Of a DNA stretch of 64,000 nucleotides, positions 44,250-53,978 are shown in pieces. Each line of letters begins with the position of its first letter. Positions within the stretch are counted from its first letter, which is position 1. A program made the translations under genes and the position numbers. This DNA comes from Rhizobium leguminosarum bv. viciae USDA 2370 (GTDB taxonomy: Bacteria > Pseudomonadota > Alphaproteobacteria > Rhizobiales > Rhizobiaceae). Under the pieces are notes generated by a model. That model had not been told where the DNA came from. It saw nothing but the letters and a program-made list of their open reading frames with translations, and ran no database searches. Where the stretch lies: positions 682,001-746,000 of the forward strand of contig NZ_MRDL01000051.1 of the NCBI RefSeq assembly GCF_002008365.1, in the 5' to 3' direction.

Positions 44250-45208
44250 GCGAAGCCGTCCTTGCAATCGACTTCGCGGGTCCTCACGTCGCGGTCCAGG
44301 ACGGAGGACGTCACGGATTGATGCGGTATGGCGTTCCGGCCTCCGGTCCGATGGACAGAACCTCGTTTGCAGCCGCCAACGCCGCCGTCGGCAATCCTGC
44401 TGGTCAGCCGGCAATCGAAGTCTCCATGGGCGGCCTGGTTCTCGACTGCCTGTCGGGAGAGGTTACATTCGCCGTCGCGGGAGGAGGCTTCATCATAGAG
44501 CATGCCGGCGACAAGCGCGGCGCGTGGATGGTCGCCACCTTGAAGGCCGGGGAACGGCTGGCAATCCGTCCGGGACACTGGGGAAGCTGGACCTATCTGG
44601 CCTTCGCCGGTCATATCGAGGCGAAGACCTGGCTGGGCAGCATGTCGACTCACAGTCTCTCCGGCCTCGGCGGCGGGCGCCTTGCAGCCGGTCAAACGCT
44701 CACTCTCGCCGATCCGGAAGTGCGAGATGATCGAAACGGTCCGATCACATGTCCCGTCATAGCAAGACCGCGATCCGAGTTGCGTGTGGTGGTTGGTCCA
44801 CAGGATAGGTTCTTCTCGAAGGAAACCTTGTCGAATTTCCTATCGTCGCCCTTCCGCCTGAGCGACGCCTATGATCGCATGGGAGTACGCCTCCAAGGTC
44901 CGTCGCTTGCGCCAAGCGTCGCGTTGGACATGCCATCGGAAGCGATCGTCCGGGGCTCGGTGCAGGTGGCCGGAGATGGCGTCGCCACCATTCTGCTGGC
45001 CGATCACCAGACGACCGGAGGCTATCCCAAGATCGCAACGGTGGTGGATTCGGATCTGGACGCTTTCGTCCAGCTCCGCCCACGCGACCATGTCGGTTTC
45101 CTGGCCGTGACACCCCAACAGGCGGTCGAGCACATTCGACTTCGGGCTGCGACGATGTCCCGTTACCTCGCGGCAGTCCGCGACGGACCATGCAACGCCA
45201 TTATATAG
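44246..45208 (+). CDS. pxpC: 5-oxoprolinase subunit C (KipA-like)
   Basis: Encodes 320 aa from ATG 44246. VQDGGRHGLMRYGVPASGPM, SDAYDRMGVRLQGP and LADHQTTGGYPKIATVV are the conserved motifs of the KipA/allophanate hydrolase subunit 2 family. Last gene of the pxp operon. Confidence 0.92.
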   Translation: MSEAVLAIDFAGPHVAVQDGGRHGLMRYGVPASGPMDRTSFAAANAAVGNPAGQPAIEVSMGGLVLDCLSGEVTFAVAGGGFIIEHAGDKRGAWMVATLKAGERLAIRPGHWGSWTYLAFAGHIEAKTWLGSMSTHSLSGLGGGRLAAGQTLTLADPEVRDDRNGPITCPVIARPRSELRVVVGPQDRFFSKETLSNFLSSPFRLSDAYDRMGVRLQGPSLAPSVALDMPSEAIVRGSVQVAGDGVATILLADHQTTGGYPKIATVVDSDLDAFVQLRPRDHVGFLAVTPQQAVEHIRLRAATMSRYLAAVRDGPCNAII

Positions 45209-45304
45209 GCGTGTCGATCTGAAGGGCAGGGCGGCGATAGACGCTTGGAGCTGCCGTTAGCTCGAAGTAGTGTTCAGAAAATCCAGATTCAGTTCGGGGG
45301 CACC

Positions 45305-45994
45305 ATGGATTTTCTGAATGTCGCGGCGATCGTTTTCTTCATTCTCGTCTGGGTGGCGGTCGAGCCTTTGATGGCAGCAGGGTGGCCGAGGAGGAACGAT
45401 AGCCTTTCCGTTGATATGGTGCGCGTTCGAGCGGCCTGGATGCGGGAGGTCCTGACGCGAGACAACAACTTCATCGGCGACGCCGCGATCCTGGGACACA
45501 CGATCAATTCAGCATCCTTCTTCGGATCCGCCAATCTCATCGTCATCGTCGGGCTGAGCGGCGCGTTGTTCATGGAGCCGAACTATGGATCGGGTGGCCT
45601 GATTGCGATGTTTGCGGCTCAGGACCCCGCGTGGTTTTTCCAGTGCAAGGTCTTGTTGGTCATGGCCACACTGCTGCGGGGACTATCCGATTTCATCTGG
45701 GCGGTCCGGCAGATCAACTACTGCCTGGCGGCGATCGGGGCGAGCCCGTCCCGCGATGAAGACAGGGACATCGCCAGCTGGACGAACGCCCTGACCCTGG
45801 TTTTGAATCCTGCTCTTCGATCCTTCAGCGTCGGTGTCCGATCTTACTACTTCACCGTTGCAGCCGCCTTCTGGTTCATCGGGCCAATCCCCTTCGCTGT
45901 GGCGACCATCCTCAGCGTCGGCGTGTTGATTTGGCGTCAATCCTGGTCGGACGCTGCAAAAGGGATCATGGCCATACGGAAGCTGCTTGACTAG
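45305..45994 (+). CDS. DUF599 membrane protein
   Basis: Encodes 229 aa from ATG 45305. Four hydrophobic segments: VAAIVFFILVWVAVEPLM, SANLIVIVGLSGALFM, CKVLLVMATLLRGL and YYFTVAAAFWFIGPIPFAVA. The segment FIGDAAILGHTINSASFFGS is typical of DUF599. Function unknown. It may be read through from the pxp operon. Confidence 0.82.
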   Translation: MDFLNVAAIVFFILVWVAVEPLMAAGWPRRNDSLSVDMVRVRAAWMREVLTRDNNFIGDAAILGHTINSASFFGSANLIVIVGLSGALFMEPNYGSGGLIAMFAAQDPAWFFQCKVLLVMATLLRGLSDFIWAVRQINYCLAAIGASPSRDEDRDIASWTNALTLVLNPALRSFSVGVRSYYFTVAAAFWFIGPIPFAVATILSVGVLIWRQSWSDAAKGIMAIRKLLD

Positions 45995-46106
45995 AGCATG
46001 ATGCCGAAAAGTGTGAGCGGTTTTCGGACGACATCATGCTCTAACTATATAATGTAGAACAGGATTCAGATTTTAGGCCGACCCGGCTTAAAATCATCTT
46101 GTTCTA
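45993..46106 (-). repeat. RIME1-type intergenic palindromic repeat, copy B
   Basis: The same two-module unit as at 8462-8573 but inverted: the AGAGCATGATG...CATCATGCTCT module comes first, then the AACAGGATTCAGATTTTAGG module. It begins inside the stop codon of the DUF599 gene, so the element supplies part of that gene's end. Confidence 0.8.
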
Positions 46107-46160
46107 AAGCCAAGCCTTAAGCTGGGCTGAACAGAAGCGATATCTTACTGGCGGTGTCCG

Positions 46161-47042
46161 ATGGATCGTCTAGAAGCGATGCGCATATTGCTGGCCGTCG
46201 TCGATGCCGGAAGCATCTCTGCCGGCAGCAGGAAGCTGAACGCGCCCTTACCCAGCGTCAGTCGCAAGGTGGCGGACCTTGAACGACATCTTGGGGCGAA
46301 CCTGATCGTCCGCACCAGCCGCAATCTTCAGCTCACCGATGCCGGGCGTGACTATGTCGACGCCGCCCGAAAGATCATGGCGGATCTGGAGGAGGCCGAA
46401 CGAAGGGCGTCCGGGGAATACCAGACGCCCAGAGGCGTGCTGACGATCACGATGCCGATCGAATACGGGAGCCGCTACGTGCTGCCCGTTGCTCTGAGCT
46501 TCATGGACAAATATCCCGAGGTATCGCTGAACCTGCTGTCGCTCGACCGCACGGTCGATCTCGTGTCCGAGCAGGTGGATATCGCGATCCGTCTCGGCAA
46601 CCTCGCCGACAGTTCGCTCCATGCCGCCAAGGTCGGGGAATTCCGCTTGATGACCTGTGCGAGTCCTGCCTATCTCGAGCGGCATGGCATGCCGGAGCGT
46701 CCCGGCGATCTCATCGATCGCGACGGGATCATCTTCAACAAGCGGACATTCTTCTGGACCTTCGACGTCGACGGCACGCCGCTTGAGGCGGTGCCCCGCA
46801 ACCGGCTGGAGGTGAATACGGCGGCGAACTGTGTTGCGGCGGCCGTCGGCGGGGCGGGGATCGCGCGGCTGTTCGATTATCAGGTTCCCGACGAGCTGGC
46901 GTCTGGCGCGCTCGTTCCCATCCTCCGCAATTTCGACGGCGCGCCGCAGCCTATTCATATCGTCTACGCCCGCCAGGGGCTTCTCGCCTTGAAGGTACGG
47001 GCTTTCGTCGACTGGGCATTGCCTCACTTGCGCGCTATCTAA
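46161..47042 (+). CDS. LysR-family transcriptional regulator
   Basis: Encodes 293 aa. The winged HTH is MRILLAVVDAGSISAGSRKL then PLPSVSRKVADLERHLGANL. The effector domain follows from about residue 90. It converges on the alpha/beta hydrolase gene and may regulate the hydrolase/glyoxalase/epoxide hydrolase cluster. Confidence 0.92.
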   Translation: MDRLEAMRILLAVVDAGSISAGSRKLNAPLPSVSRKVADLERHLGANLIVRTSRNLQLTDAGRDYVDAARKIMADLEEAERRASGEYQTPRGVLTITMPIEYGSRYVLPVALSFMDKYPEVSLNLLSLDRTVDLVSEQVDIAIRLGNLADSSLHAAKVGEFRLMTCASPAYLERHGMPERPGDLIDRDGIIFNKRTFFWTFDVDGTPLEAVPRNRLEVNTAANCVAAAVGGAGIARLFDYQVPDELASGALVPILRNFDGAPQPIHIVYARQGLLALKVRAFVDWALPHLRAI

Positions 47043-47061
47043 AAACGAAAATAATCAAACA

Positions 47062-48015
47062 TTATCTGAATGATGTGTTGATCTCTTCAACCGTTTGTTT
47101 CGAGTTCTGAAGATGCGGAAAGTGGCCGATACCTGAGAGGATATCGACTTTTGCACCGATTTTGCCGGCGAACTCGATGCCCATCTCCCTTGCGATGTAG
47201 ATGTCCTTCTCGCCCCAGATCACCTTCACGGGCGTCTTCAGCCGGGTGAGGTTGGCCTCGAGATAATGCTGATCGCCGGTGAAATTCGCGTAGTAGTGGG
47301 CGAAGGCATCCGCTGAAGTCATCCCGTCAAGGCTCCACGAACGGGTCATGTCCCGCTGGACGTCAGCCGGCAGATCGAATTGTTCAGCGGGAGATAGGCC
47401 GCGCCTGTGCACGTTCTGGAGGATCTCGTCGCTCGTCTTGTTCATGTAGGCACGGGTCGGCGAGGCGGTCGGCTCGGCTTTAAGGTTCTGCAGGTTCTCC
47501 CACATGTAGTGCGGCCGGTCGAACGGCGCGAAGTCTCCGACGATGATCTGCCTGGCGATCGTCGGCTCGTCGAGAGCAAGCAGCAGGACGGGGAGGGCAC
47601 CGATGTCAGTGGCGTAGATCACGAGCTTCGACCGATCGATGCCTGCCCGTTCGATATAGGCCTTCAACACCTGGGCGTACGCCATCGGCGCATAGGAAAA
47701 CCGTTCCGAAGCCGGGCGCGACGACTGCCCGTAGCCCGGCCAATCGAAGGCATGGACGTCGTAGTCGTGAGCAAGGGTTGTCGCGATGTCGTTCCACACC
47801 GTCAGCGTTTCCGGAAACCCATGCAGCAAAAGCACCGTGCCTTTTGGCGCGGGGGCGCGGACAATCATCCTCCTCAGCGTGAGGACCTCATCGATCTCGA
47901 TGAAGTCGACGGCGTCTTGCGCGGCCTCTCTGGACGCGGAAGTGAAGGCTCCAGCCGCCTGGGAAGAGAGAGTTGCTGCGGCCGATGCAGCATTTACGGT
48001 TTTGTCCTTAGACAT
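47062..48015 (-). CDS. Alpha/beta hydrolase
   Basis: Encodes 317 aa from ATG 48015 (AAAGGACATCCT). VLLLHGFPETLTVWNDIA, FDWPGYGQSSRP, the nucleophile region YATDIGALPVLLLAL (Asp in place of Ser), GEKDIYIAREMG and SGIGHFPHLQN match the epoxide hydrolase / haloalkane dehalogenase branch, where Asp is the nucleophile. Divergent from the glyoxalase-like gene, with paired palindromes between them. Confidence 0.85.
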   Translation of the reverse strand: MSKDKTVNAASAAATLSSQAAGAFTSASREAAQDAVDFIEIDEVLTLRRMIVRAPAPKGTVLLLHGFPETLTVWNDIATTLAHDYDVHAFDWPGYGQSSRPASERFSYAPMAYAQVLKAYIERAGIDRSKLVIYATDIGALPVLLLALDEPTIARQIIVGDFAPFDRPHYMWENLQNLKAEPTASPTRAYMNKTSDEILQNVHRRGLSPAEQFDLPADVQRDMTRSWSLDGMTSADAFAHYYANFTGDQHYLEANLTRLKTPVKVIWGEKDIYIAREMGIEFAGKIGAKVDILSGIGHFPHLQNSKQTVEEINTSFR

Positions 48016-48108
48016 AGGATGTCCTTTCTGAACGGCGGTCAGCCAAAGCCCAAAAGCCGGCTGTCGCCACAAATAATTGAGCACGGCGTCAGCCCGCGGT
48101 AGCCGGAG

Positions 48109-48194
48109 AAAGTGAGAGGAACCCTCTCGACGGCGGCACGCTGAAACCCGGCAGCCCAAGGCTGACATCTGAACGAGAGGGTGCCTCTCACTTT
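48109..48194. promoter_or_regulatory. Paired palindromic operators
   Basis: GAGAGGAACCCTCTC (48114-48128) and GAGAGGGTGCCTCTC (48175-48189) are both perfect GAGAGG-N3-CCTCTC palindromes. With the flanking AAAGT and ACTTT they form a 21-bp inverted pair with one mismatch. They lie between the divergent hydrolase (start 48015) and glyoxalase-like gene (start 48318), as expected for a repressor or activator that controls both. Confidence 0.6.
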
Positions 48195-48317
48195 GGCGAG
48201 GTGCCGGCCGGCCATCGACCCGCCCAAATATCCACCAGCCGCCGATTTGAGACAGCTCGTTGGCGTTTGCGTGCGGAAGGCAGAGCGTCGGCCGCGACAA
48301 TATAAGGAAGAACTGAT

Positions 48318-48761
48318 ATGAACGACATTTCCCAAAGCAGACAAGTTGCGGCCGCCCCCAACAAGGTCCGCAGCCTCCCGGGCCACGCCACTGTCGGCAC
48401 GAATGATCTGGATGCCGCGTCGGTATTCTACGACAAGCTTCTGGCCGTGTTCGGGATCGGACGAGTCCTCGTCCAGCCCAACCGAGCCATCTACTACGGT
48501 CATCGCACGCTCGAATTCGGCATCATCAAGCCGTTCGATGGCCGCCCTGCCACCGTCGGCAACGGTGGAATGATTGCTTTCGAAGCTCCGTCCCGTTCAA
48601 AGGTCGACGAAGCCCATGCAACGGCATTGGCGGCGGGTGGCTCGGACGAAGGAGCGCCTGGCCCACGTGGCGAGAATGGCACGGGTCCTTACTGCGCATA
48701 TTTTCGCGATCCGGAAGGCAACAAGTTTCTGATCTTTCGTTCCGGAGCTGACGAGACCTGA
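48318..48761 (+). CDS. VOC (glyoxalase-fold) family protein
   Basis: Encodes 147 aa. HATVGTNDLDAASVFYDKLL, IIKPFDGRPATVGNGGMIAF and YFRDPEGNKFLIFR are the vicinal-oxygen-chelate repeats. Members include glyoxalases and dioxygenases; the substrate is not known. Its metal site looks like His23 and Glu from the final DPEGN region. It heads the plus-strand half of the cluster with the epoxide hydrolase. Confidence 0.85.
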   Translation: MNDISQSRQVAAAPNKVRSLPGHATVGTNDLDAASVFYDKLLAVFGIGRVLVQPNRAIYYGHRTLEFGIIKPFDGRPATVGNGGMIAFEAPSRSKVDEAHATALAAGGSDEGAPGPRGENGTGPYCAYFRDPEGNKFLIFRSGADET

Positions 48762-48845
48762 CGTTTTCGGCATTGAAGCGGGGCAGGGCCATCGTTTCCC
48801 CTCCCGCCCCAGGAAGACCCTCGATGTCATGAAAGGACACGTGCC

Positions 48846-50156
48846 ATGGCACTGCCGAACTCTTTGAAACACAGGGATATATCGCGACGCTCGCTGTTGT
48901 TGGGGGTTGCCGCGGCCGGCATATCCGCCGCTCTCCTCCCACGCACGTCCGCCGCTGCAGATGTCGTCGTCGCCGCATCCGGAGAGATCCGACCGTTCAA
49001 GGTTGAGGTCTCCGAGGCGGCGCTTACAGACCTCAGGCGGCGTCTCACCGAGACCCGCTGGCCCGACGGCGAAACCGTGATGGATCGTTCGCAGGGCGTC
49101 CAGCCGGACAGGCTGAAGGAACTGGTGCGTTACTGGCAGTCGTCCTATGACTGGCGGAAGGCAGAGAGCAGGCTGAACAGTTTTCCACAGCTTCTCACCA
49201 ATATCGATGGACTGGACATTCATTTCATCCATGTCCGCTCCCGCCATGAAAACGCGCTGCCGCTGATCATGACCCACGGCTGGCCGGGTTCGGTCTTCGA
49301 ACTGCTTGACGTCATCGGGCCGCTGACGGATCCGACGGCGCATGGCGGCAGGGCTGATGATGCCTTCCACCTGGTGATCCCGTCGATTCCAGGATTCGGT
49401 TTCTCCGGGAAACCACCAGCAACAGGTTGGAACCCCCAGCGGATAGCGGCTGCCTGGGACGTGCTGATGAAGCGGCTTGGCTATGACCGCTATGTCTCGC
49501 AAGGCGGCGACTGGGGCGCGATCATCAGCGACGCCCTGGGTCGCCAGGCGCCCGATGGGCTACTCGCGATCCACGTCAACAGGGTCGAGCGTGCGACGAC
49601 TTTCCCAGCGGACGCAGCGCAGGCTCTTAAAAATGGAGGGCCGGCTCCCGATAGCCTGTCTCAGGATGAGAAGGTCGTCTTCGACGAGGCCCGGGACTTC
49701 CTCAACAACGGCTTCGGCTACGCAGCGATCATGAGCACACGGCCGGAGACGGTCGGCTACGGGATTGCGGATTCTCCAGTCGGCCTCGCCGCCTGGCTTT
49801 ACGACAAGATCGCCGACTGGGTGTATACACGCGGCGATCCCGAACAGGTTCTTGGCAAGGATGCAATCCTTGACAACATCACACTGTATTGGCTGACGAA
49901 CACCGGCCCTTCAAGTGGTCGGATCTATTGGGAAAACGTCATGTCGGGCGCCAAGCTCACGGCCGTCAAAGTACCGGTCGCCGTCACGGTGTTCCCCGGC
50001 GAGGTCTACAAGCCGCCAAGGCATTGGCTGTCGAAGGCTTATCCGAAGCTCATCTACTACAATCGCGCCTCCAAGGGCGGTCACTTTGCTGCCTGGGAGG
50101 AGCCGGAACTCCTCAGTCAGGAGATCAGGGAGGCCTTCAGAAGCTTGCGGTCTTAA
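48846..50156 (+). CDS. Exported epoxide hydrolase (EHN type) with Tat signal
   Basis: Encodes 436 aa. A twin-arginine signal (SRRSLLLGVAAAGISAALL) directs export. The EHN N-terminal domain (RPFKVEVSEAALTDLRRRL) and the alpha/beta hydrolase fold follow: HGWPGSVFELLDVIGPL, PGFGFSGKP, the nucleophile Asp in QGGDWGAIISDALG and the His in KGGHFAAWEEPELL. Together with the neighbours it suggests breakdown of an epoxide or related aromatic compound. Confidence 0.88.
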   Translation: MALPNSLKHRDISRRSLLLGVAAAGISAALLPRTSAAADVVVAASGEIRPFKVEVSEAALTDLRRRLTETRWPDGETVMDRSQGVQPDRLKELVRYWQSSYDWRKAESRLNSFPQLLTNIDGLDIHFIHVRSRHENALPLIMTHGWPGSVFELLDVIGPLTDPTAHGGRADDAFHLVIPSIPGFGFSGKPPATGWNPQRIAAAWDVLMKRLGYDRYVSQGGDWGAIISDALGRQAPDGLLAIHVNRVERATTFPADAAQALKNGGPAPDSLSQDEKVVFDEARDFLNNGFGYAAIMSTRPETVGYGIADSPVGLAAWLYDKIADWVYTRGDPEQVLGKDAILDNITLYWLTNTGPSSGRIYWENVMSGAKLTAVKVPVAVTVFPGEVYKPPRHWLSKAYPKLIYYNRASKGGHFAAWEEPELLSQEIREAFRSLRS

Positions 50157-50295
50157 CGCCGCCTGGCCTTTGGTTCGCAGTCAGCGTCCCCGAGACCGGT
50201 TCGTCGATTGACGTTGGTCGTGCAACGCTTCACAAAGTCCGAAGTTTCGACCAATCCGGCAAAAGCGACGACACCATCGCGGGGACCACGGCCAC

Positions 50296-52446
50296 ATGCG
50301 CATCATCGACGACCGTCATCCCCTCCGCAGAGTGCGTGCATTCGTGGCGGTGGTATTTTCAACGCTTCTGCTGGCGAGCGCAAACCCCGCCTCGGCGGCT
50401 GAGCCGACCAATTCCTCGGCGCCGATCCGGGTTATTATCGAATTGCCGAATGATGATTCCGGACGAGCGCTGGTCGGCCGGATCGTTCCGGGCAATCAGG
50501 AACCGGCGCAGCCGGTGGCAGTCTCGCAAGAGGCGGCACCGACTTCGATTGCCACGTCACTACAGGATTTGCGCCAGAGGTTGCTGACACTCGTCGATGC
50601 CGTTCCGACCCTTCCCGGGCAGATCCAGTCGGCGATCCGGGTCTTCCAAACGGATGATCGTATCGAACCTGTCGGCCTGATCTTGGCGGTCATACTCTTC
50701 GTCGCAGGCGGGTTCGTTGCGCAGCGCCTTGCCTGGTGGTCAGGGCGAGGGCTGCTCCATTTTGTGCTGAACGCGCCTGCCGACACCGTTCGGCAACGGA
50801 TCAAGCTCCACGCCGCCCGGCTTTCAATGGGTCTTCTCGCGTTGGTCGGTTACCTGATCGGAAGTCTCGGCGCGTTTATCCTCTTTCCATGGCCTGCCGT
50901 GTTTCGCGATATTGCGCTCATCCTGCTATCAGCCGCGCTCATGGTGCGCCTTGGCGTGCTTGTGGGCCGTATTGTCATCGCGCCAGGCGCCCGTCTGCCG
51001 CATATGCGGCTTCTGACGCTTGTCACCTCGCTTGCCTGGTTCTGGTACTACTGGCTCCTCGGAATCGTCACAGTGCTGGCGGCTGGCTGGGCCACCATTG
51101 AAGTGATGGGGACGATCGGGGCTTCACCTATCTTGGCCGACCTCTTTACCGCAGCATGGCTTGGTGTCGTTTCAATCGCTTTTATCGTTATGATCTGGCT
51201 GCGGCACTTTCGTTCTGATGGGCCGCCTGTGAGCCGGCTGGTCTGTGTCGCCTTCAGCGCGAGCATCCTGCTATCGTGGCTGTTATGGGTATCCGGGCTC
51301 CGCGCTGCATTCTGGACGGTGATCATCATTACGCTTCTGCCGCTTACCGTTTCGGTGGCTCATGATATCATTCGTCGCATTATTCAATCCGGGGAGGGGC
51401 AGGCGGTCGAGGATCCGGCCATCGTCGGATGGTCCGTTGTCATCATGCAAACGCTGCGGAACGGTCTCATTGTGGTCGCCGCTCTCCTCATTGCCCGCGC
51501 GTGGAATGTCAATCTCAGTGACCTCGCCGCAGCCGAAACCGTGACCACGCGTTTGATCCGCGCCGGAATCCGCATCGTTATCGTGTTGCTGGTGACCGAC
51601 GTTATCTGGAAGCTCGCAAGCACGTTGATCGACAGTCAGATGGCGGTGGCGTCGCGAAGCGTGCAGGAAGGGCATCAGGAAGGACCCGATGTACGCCGGC
51701 GTCAACGGTTGAATACCCTCCTGCCCATTCTTCGCAATGTACTGTTCCTGGCGATCGGAGCCGTCGGCTTCCTGATGATCCTGGATGCCGTCGGCATTCA
51801 GATCGGACCGCTGCTGGCAGGTGCTGGCGTCGTCGGCATAGCCGTCGGCTTCGGCGCCCAAACACTCGTCAAGGACATCATCTCCGGCGTCTTTTATCTG
51901 TTCGACGATGCCTTTCGCATCGGCGAATACATTCAGGCGGCGAAATATAAAGGGACGGTCGAAGGTTTCTCGCTGCGATCGATCCGCTTGCGCCACCATC
52001 GCGGTCCGGTCACCATCGTTCCCTTCGGCGAACTGGGCGCGGTGCAAAACCTCAGTCGCGACTGGGTCATCGACATCATTACGCTCACCCTGAACTATGA
52101 CAGCGATCTTGAGGAGGTCCGCAAGACCATCAAGCGCATCGGCGTTGAGCTTCTGGAGGACGCCGAACTCGGGCCCAACATCATCGAGCCTTTGAAAATG
52201 CAGGGGATCGAGCAGATGGCGGACTACGGCGTGCAGATTCGGCTGAAGTTCATGACAAAACCCGGCGAACAGTTCGGCGTTCGCCGAAAGGCTCTCGCCA
52301 TGCTCAAGAAGACATTCGCGGAAAAAGGCATCCAGTTTGCAACGCCGACTGTTCATGTTTCCGGCGGTCCCGCCGATGCCGCGGCTTCTGCTGCCGCAAC
52401 GGAGCTGCAAAGACCATCGAAAGTCATCTCGACACTTGAGGAATAG
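50296..52446 (+). CDS. MscS-family mechanosensitive channel
   Basis: Encodes 716 aa with a signal peptide and about eight membrane spans before the channel domain. The pore-lining helix and beta domain lie near residues 510-590: GVVGIAVGFGAQTLVKDIIS, then YLFDDAFRIGEYIQAAKYKG and VPFGELGAVQNLSRDW. Such long MscS proteins protect against osmotic downshock. Stands alone. Confidence 0.9.
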   Translation: MRIIDDRHPLRRVRAFVAVVFSTLLLASANPASAAEPTNSSAPIRVIIELPNDDSGRALVGRIVPGNQEPAQPVAVSQEAAPTSIATSLQDLRQRLLTLVDAVPTLPGQIQSAIRVFQTDDRIEPVGLILAVILFVAGGFVAQRLAWWSGRGLLHFVLNAPADTVRQRIKLHAARLSMGLLALVGYLIGSLGAFILFPWPAVFRDIALILLSAALMVRLGVLVGRIVIAPGARLPHMRLLTLVTSLAWFWYYWLLGIVTVLAAGWATIEVMGTIGASPILADLFTAAWLGVVSIAFIVMIWLRHFRSDGPPVSRLVCVAFSASILLSWLLWVSGLRAAFWTVIIITLLPLTVSVAHDIIRRIIQSGEGQAVEDPAIVGWSVVIMQTLRNGLIVVAALLIARAWNVNLSDLAAAETVTTRLIRAGIRIVIVLLVTDVIWKLASTLIDSQMAVASRSVQEGHQEGPDVRRRQRLNTLLPILRNVLFLAIGAVGFLMILDAVGIQIGPLLAGAGVVGIAVGFGAQTLVKDIISGVFYLFDDAFRIGEYIQAAKYKGTVEGFSLRSIRLRHHRGPVTIVPFGELGAVQNLSRDWVIDIITLTLNYDSDLEEVRKTIKRIGVELLEDAELGPNIIEPLKMQGIEQMADYGVQIRLKFMTKPGEQFGVRRKALAMLKKTFAEKGIQFATPTVHVSGGPADAAASAAATELQRPSKVISTLEE

Positions 52447-52820
52447 CAACGGCGGGCGGACAGGCGCGCTTTTCGTCGAATCCCGTCAAAGCAACTCTCT
52501 GACCCGGACGTTGCGGCCAAGCGCGTCGTCCGAGACACGGGTTTCGAAAGAGTTTGTTGGCTGGGATCAGTTGTTCCATGAGGGTACTTTCGCCGGTGAA
52601 CTCGTCGATGTGCTGGATCGTCAAGACGCAAATTCGAGCAGGCCGATTTTAAAAGAGTGGACCTGTGAGATGGATGACGAAGGTATGCCATTGTAATCAA
52701 ATGGCATCTTTCTGTTCCATAATCTATCTTATGCGATATATGTGTGTAGCCGGGTACATTCTATTTCCAAGCGCGACTTGCGAAAGATGCCAATGGGTTA
52801 TCGCTCGCAAGGAAAGCGCA

Positions 52821-52880
52821 ATGAGACACACCTACTCCCATATCGACCTGGATGAACGCCGCAAGATCGCTCGCTGGTCA
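52821..52880 (+). mobile_element. IS30-family transposase remnant
   Basis: From ATG 52821 the product MRHTYSHIDLDERRKIARW is the start of IS30-family transposases. After about 20 codons the match ends and the frame runs into the antisense of the permease gene. Only this 60-bp relic remains. It lies at the 3' end of the sugar transporter operon. Confidence 0.6.
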
Positions 52881-52910
52881 CGATACGCGTGGCCGCTCCC
52901 ATCCACTGAC

Positions 52911-53936
52911 CTAGTCCTGATTGGCAACCACTGGCAAACTGCCTTCGTTGGAATGACGGGTATCGGTCTGCCGGGCGGCAGAGACAAGGCGGCGCTTTGC
53001 GCGGATCGCGTGCCATTGTTGGTCGATCAGAACGCCGATGAGGATCACGCCACCCATGACAGCGAAATTCAACGACGAAGGGATACCAAGTAGATTCACG
53101 AGATTCTGCAACTCTTGGAGCAGGACCGTCCCCAGCACGACGCCGACGATCGATCCCTCGCCGCCGCGGAGCGAAAAGCCGCCTAGTACGGCAGCGGCAA
53201 TCGCGTAGAGTTCGTAGAACTGGCCATGGCTCGCCGGCGAGATCGAGCGTGTGTACATGGCGAAATAAATTGCCGAAAGCGCCGTTAGCAGCCCGCAGAT
53301 GACATAGGCCGACATGACCATGCGGCCGGTACGGATACCAGAATAGCGGGCCGCCTCCTCGTTCTTGCCGATTGCGTAAAGATAACGCCCGAAGACAGAG
53401 CGATGCAGCATGACCCACATGACCACGGCAATGATGACGAGTGCGATGAAAGTGTTGGGAACGCCGTAAAACCGCCCAGCGGTGAGGAATTCGAGGTCTG
53501 GGAAATTCTGGCCGAAAGCAAAGCCCGCCGTTCCGTCGGCCGTATAGAAGCGCGCTGCCCCACGATAAATCAGGAGGCCGCAGAGGGTGACGACGAAGGG
53601 CTGCAGGTTGAGCCGGGTGATCAGCCAGCCGTGGACGGCGCCTATGACCGCGCCAAGCACGAGAATGAGCGGCAGCGCCAGCATCCAGGACATATCCTGG
53701 ACCGCGATGAAATCGACGAACAGCACGCCGAGAAGCGCGACGAGCGAGCCCACGGAAAGCTCGATACCGCCGGTAATGATGACAAAGGCTTGGCCAATCG
53801 ACAGGATGCCGAACAGGCCGATCAGGTTGGCGGTGTTGGCCAGGTTGATCGGTAGCAGGAAGCGCGGATTGATGATGGCGACGACGATGCCGACGACGAC
53901 GATCAAAAGCAGCAGTCCGAGATCTTTTTTGATCAT
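52911..53936 (-). CDS. Sugar ABC transporter permease (RbsC-like)
   Basis: Encodes 341 aa with about ten spans. QAFVIITGGIELSVGSLVAL and AAAVLGGFSLRGGEGSIVGV are the ribose-type (BPD_transp_2) permease motifs. Last gene of the substrate-binding/ATPase/permease operon. The substrate sugar cannot be told, as no catabolic gene follows. Confidence 0.9.
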   Translation of the reverse strand: MIKKDLGLLLLIVVVGIVVAIINPRFLLPINLANTANLIGLFGILSIGQAFVIITGGIELSVGSLVALLGVLFVDFIAVQDMSWMLALPLILVLGAVIGAVHGWLITRLNLQPFVVTLCGLLIYRGAARFYTADGTAGFAFGQNFPDLEFLTAGRFYGVPNTFIALVIIAVVMWVMLHRSVFGRYLYAIGKNEEAARYSGIRTGRMVMSAYVICGLLTALSAIYFAMYTRSISPASHGQFYELYAIAAAVLGGFSLRGGEGSIVGVVLGTVLLQELQNLVNLLGIPSSLNFAVMGGVILIGVLIDQQWHAIRAKRRLVSAARQTDTRHSNEGSLPVVANQD

Positions 53937-53978
53937 TCGAGATCCATCCCCGATACTTATTTATATTGGCCGCAGCCG

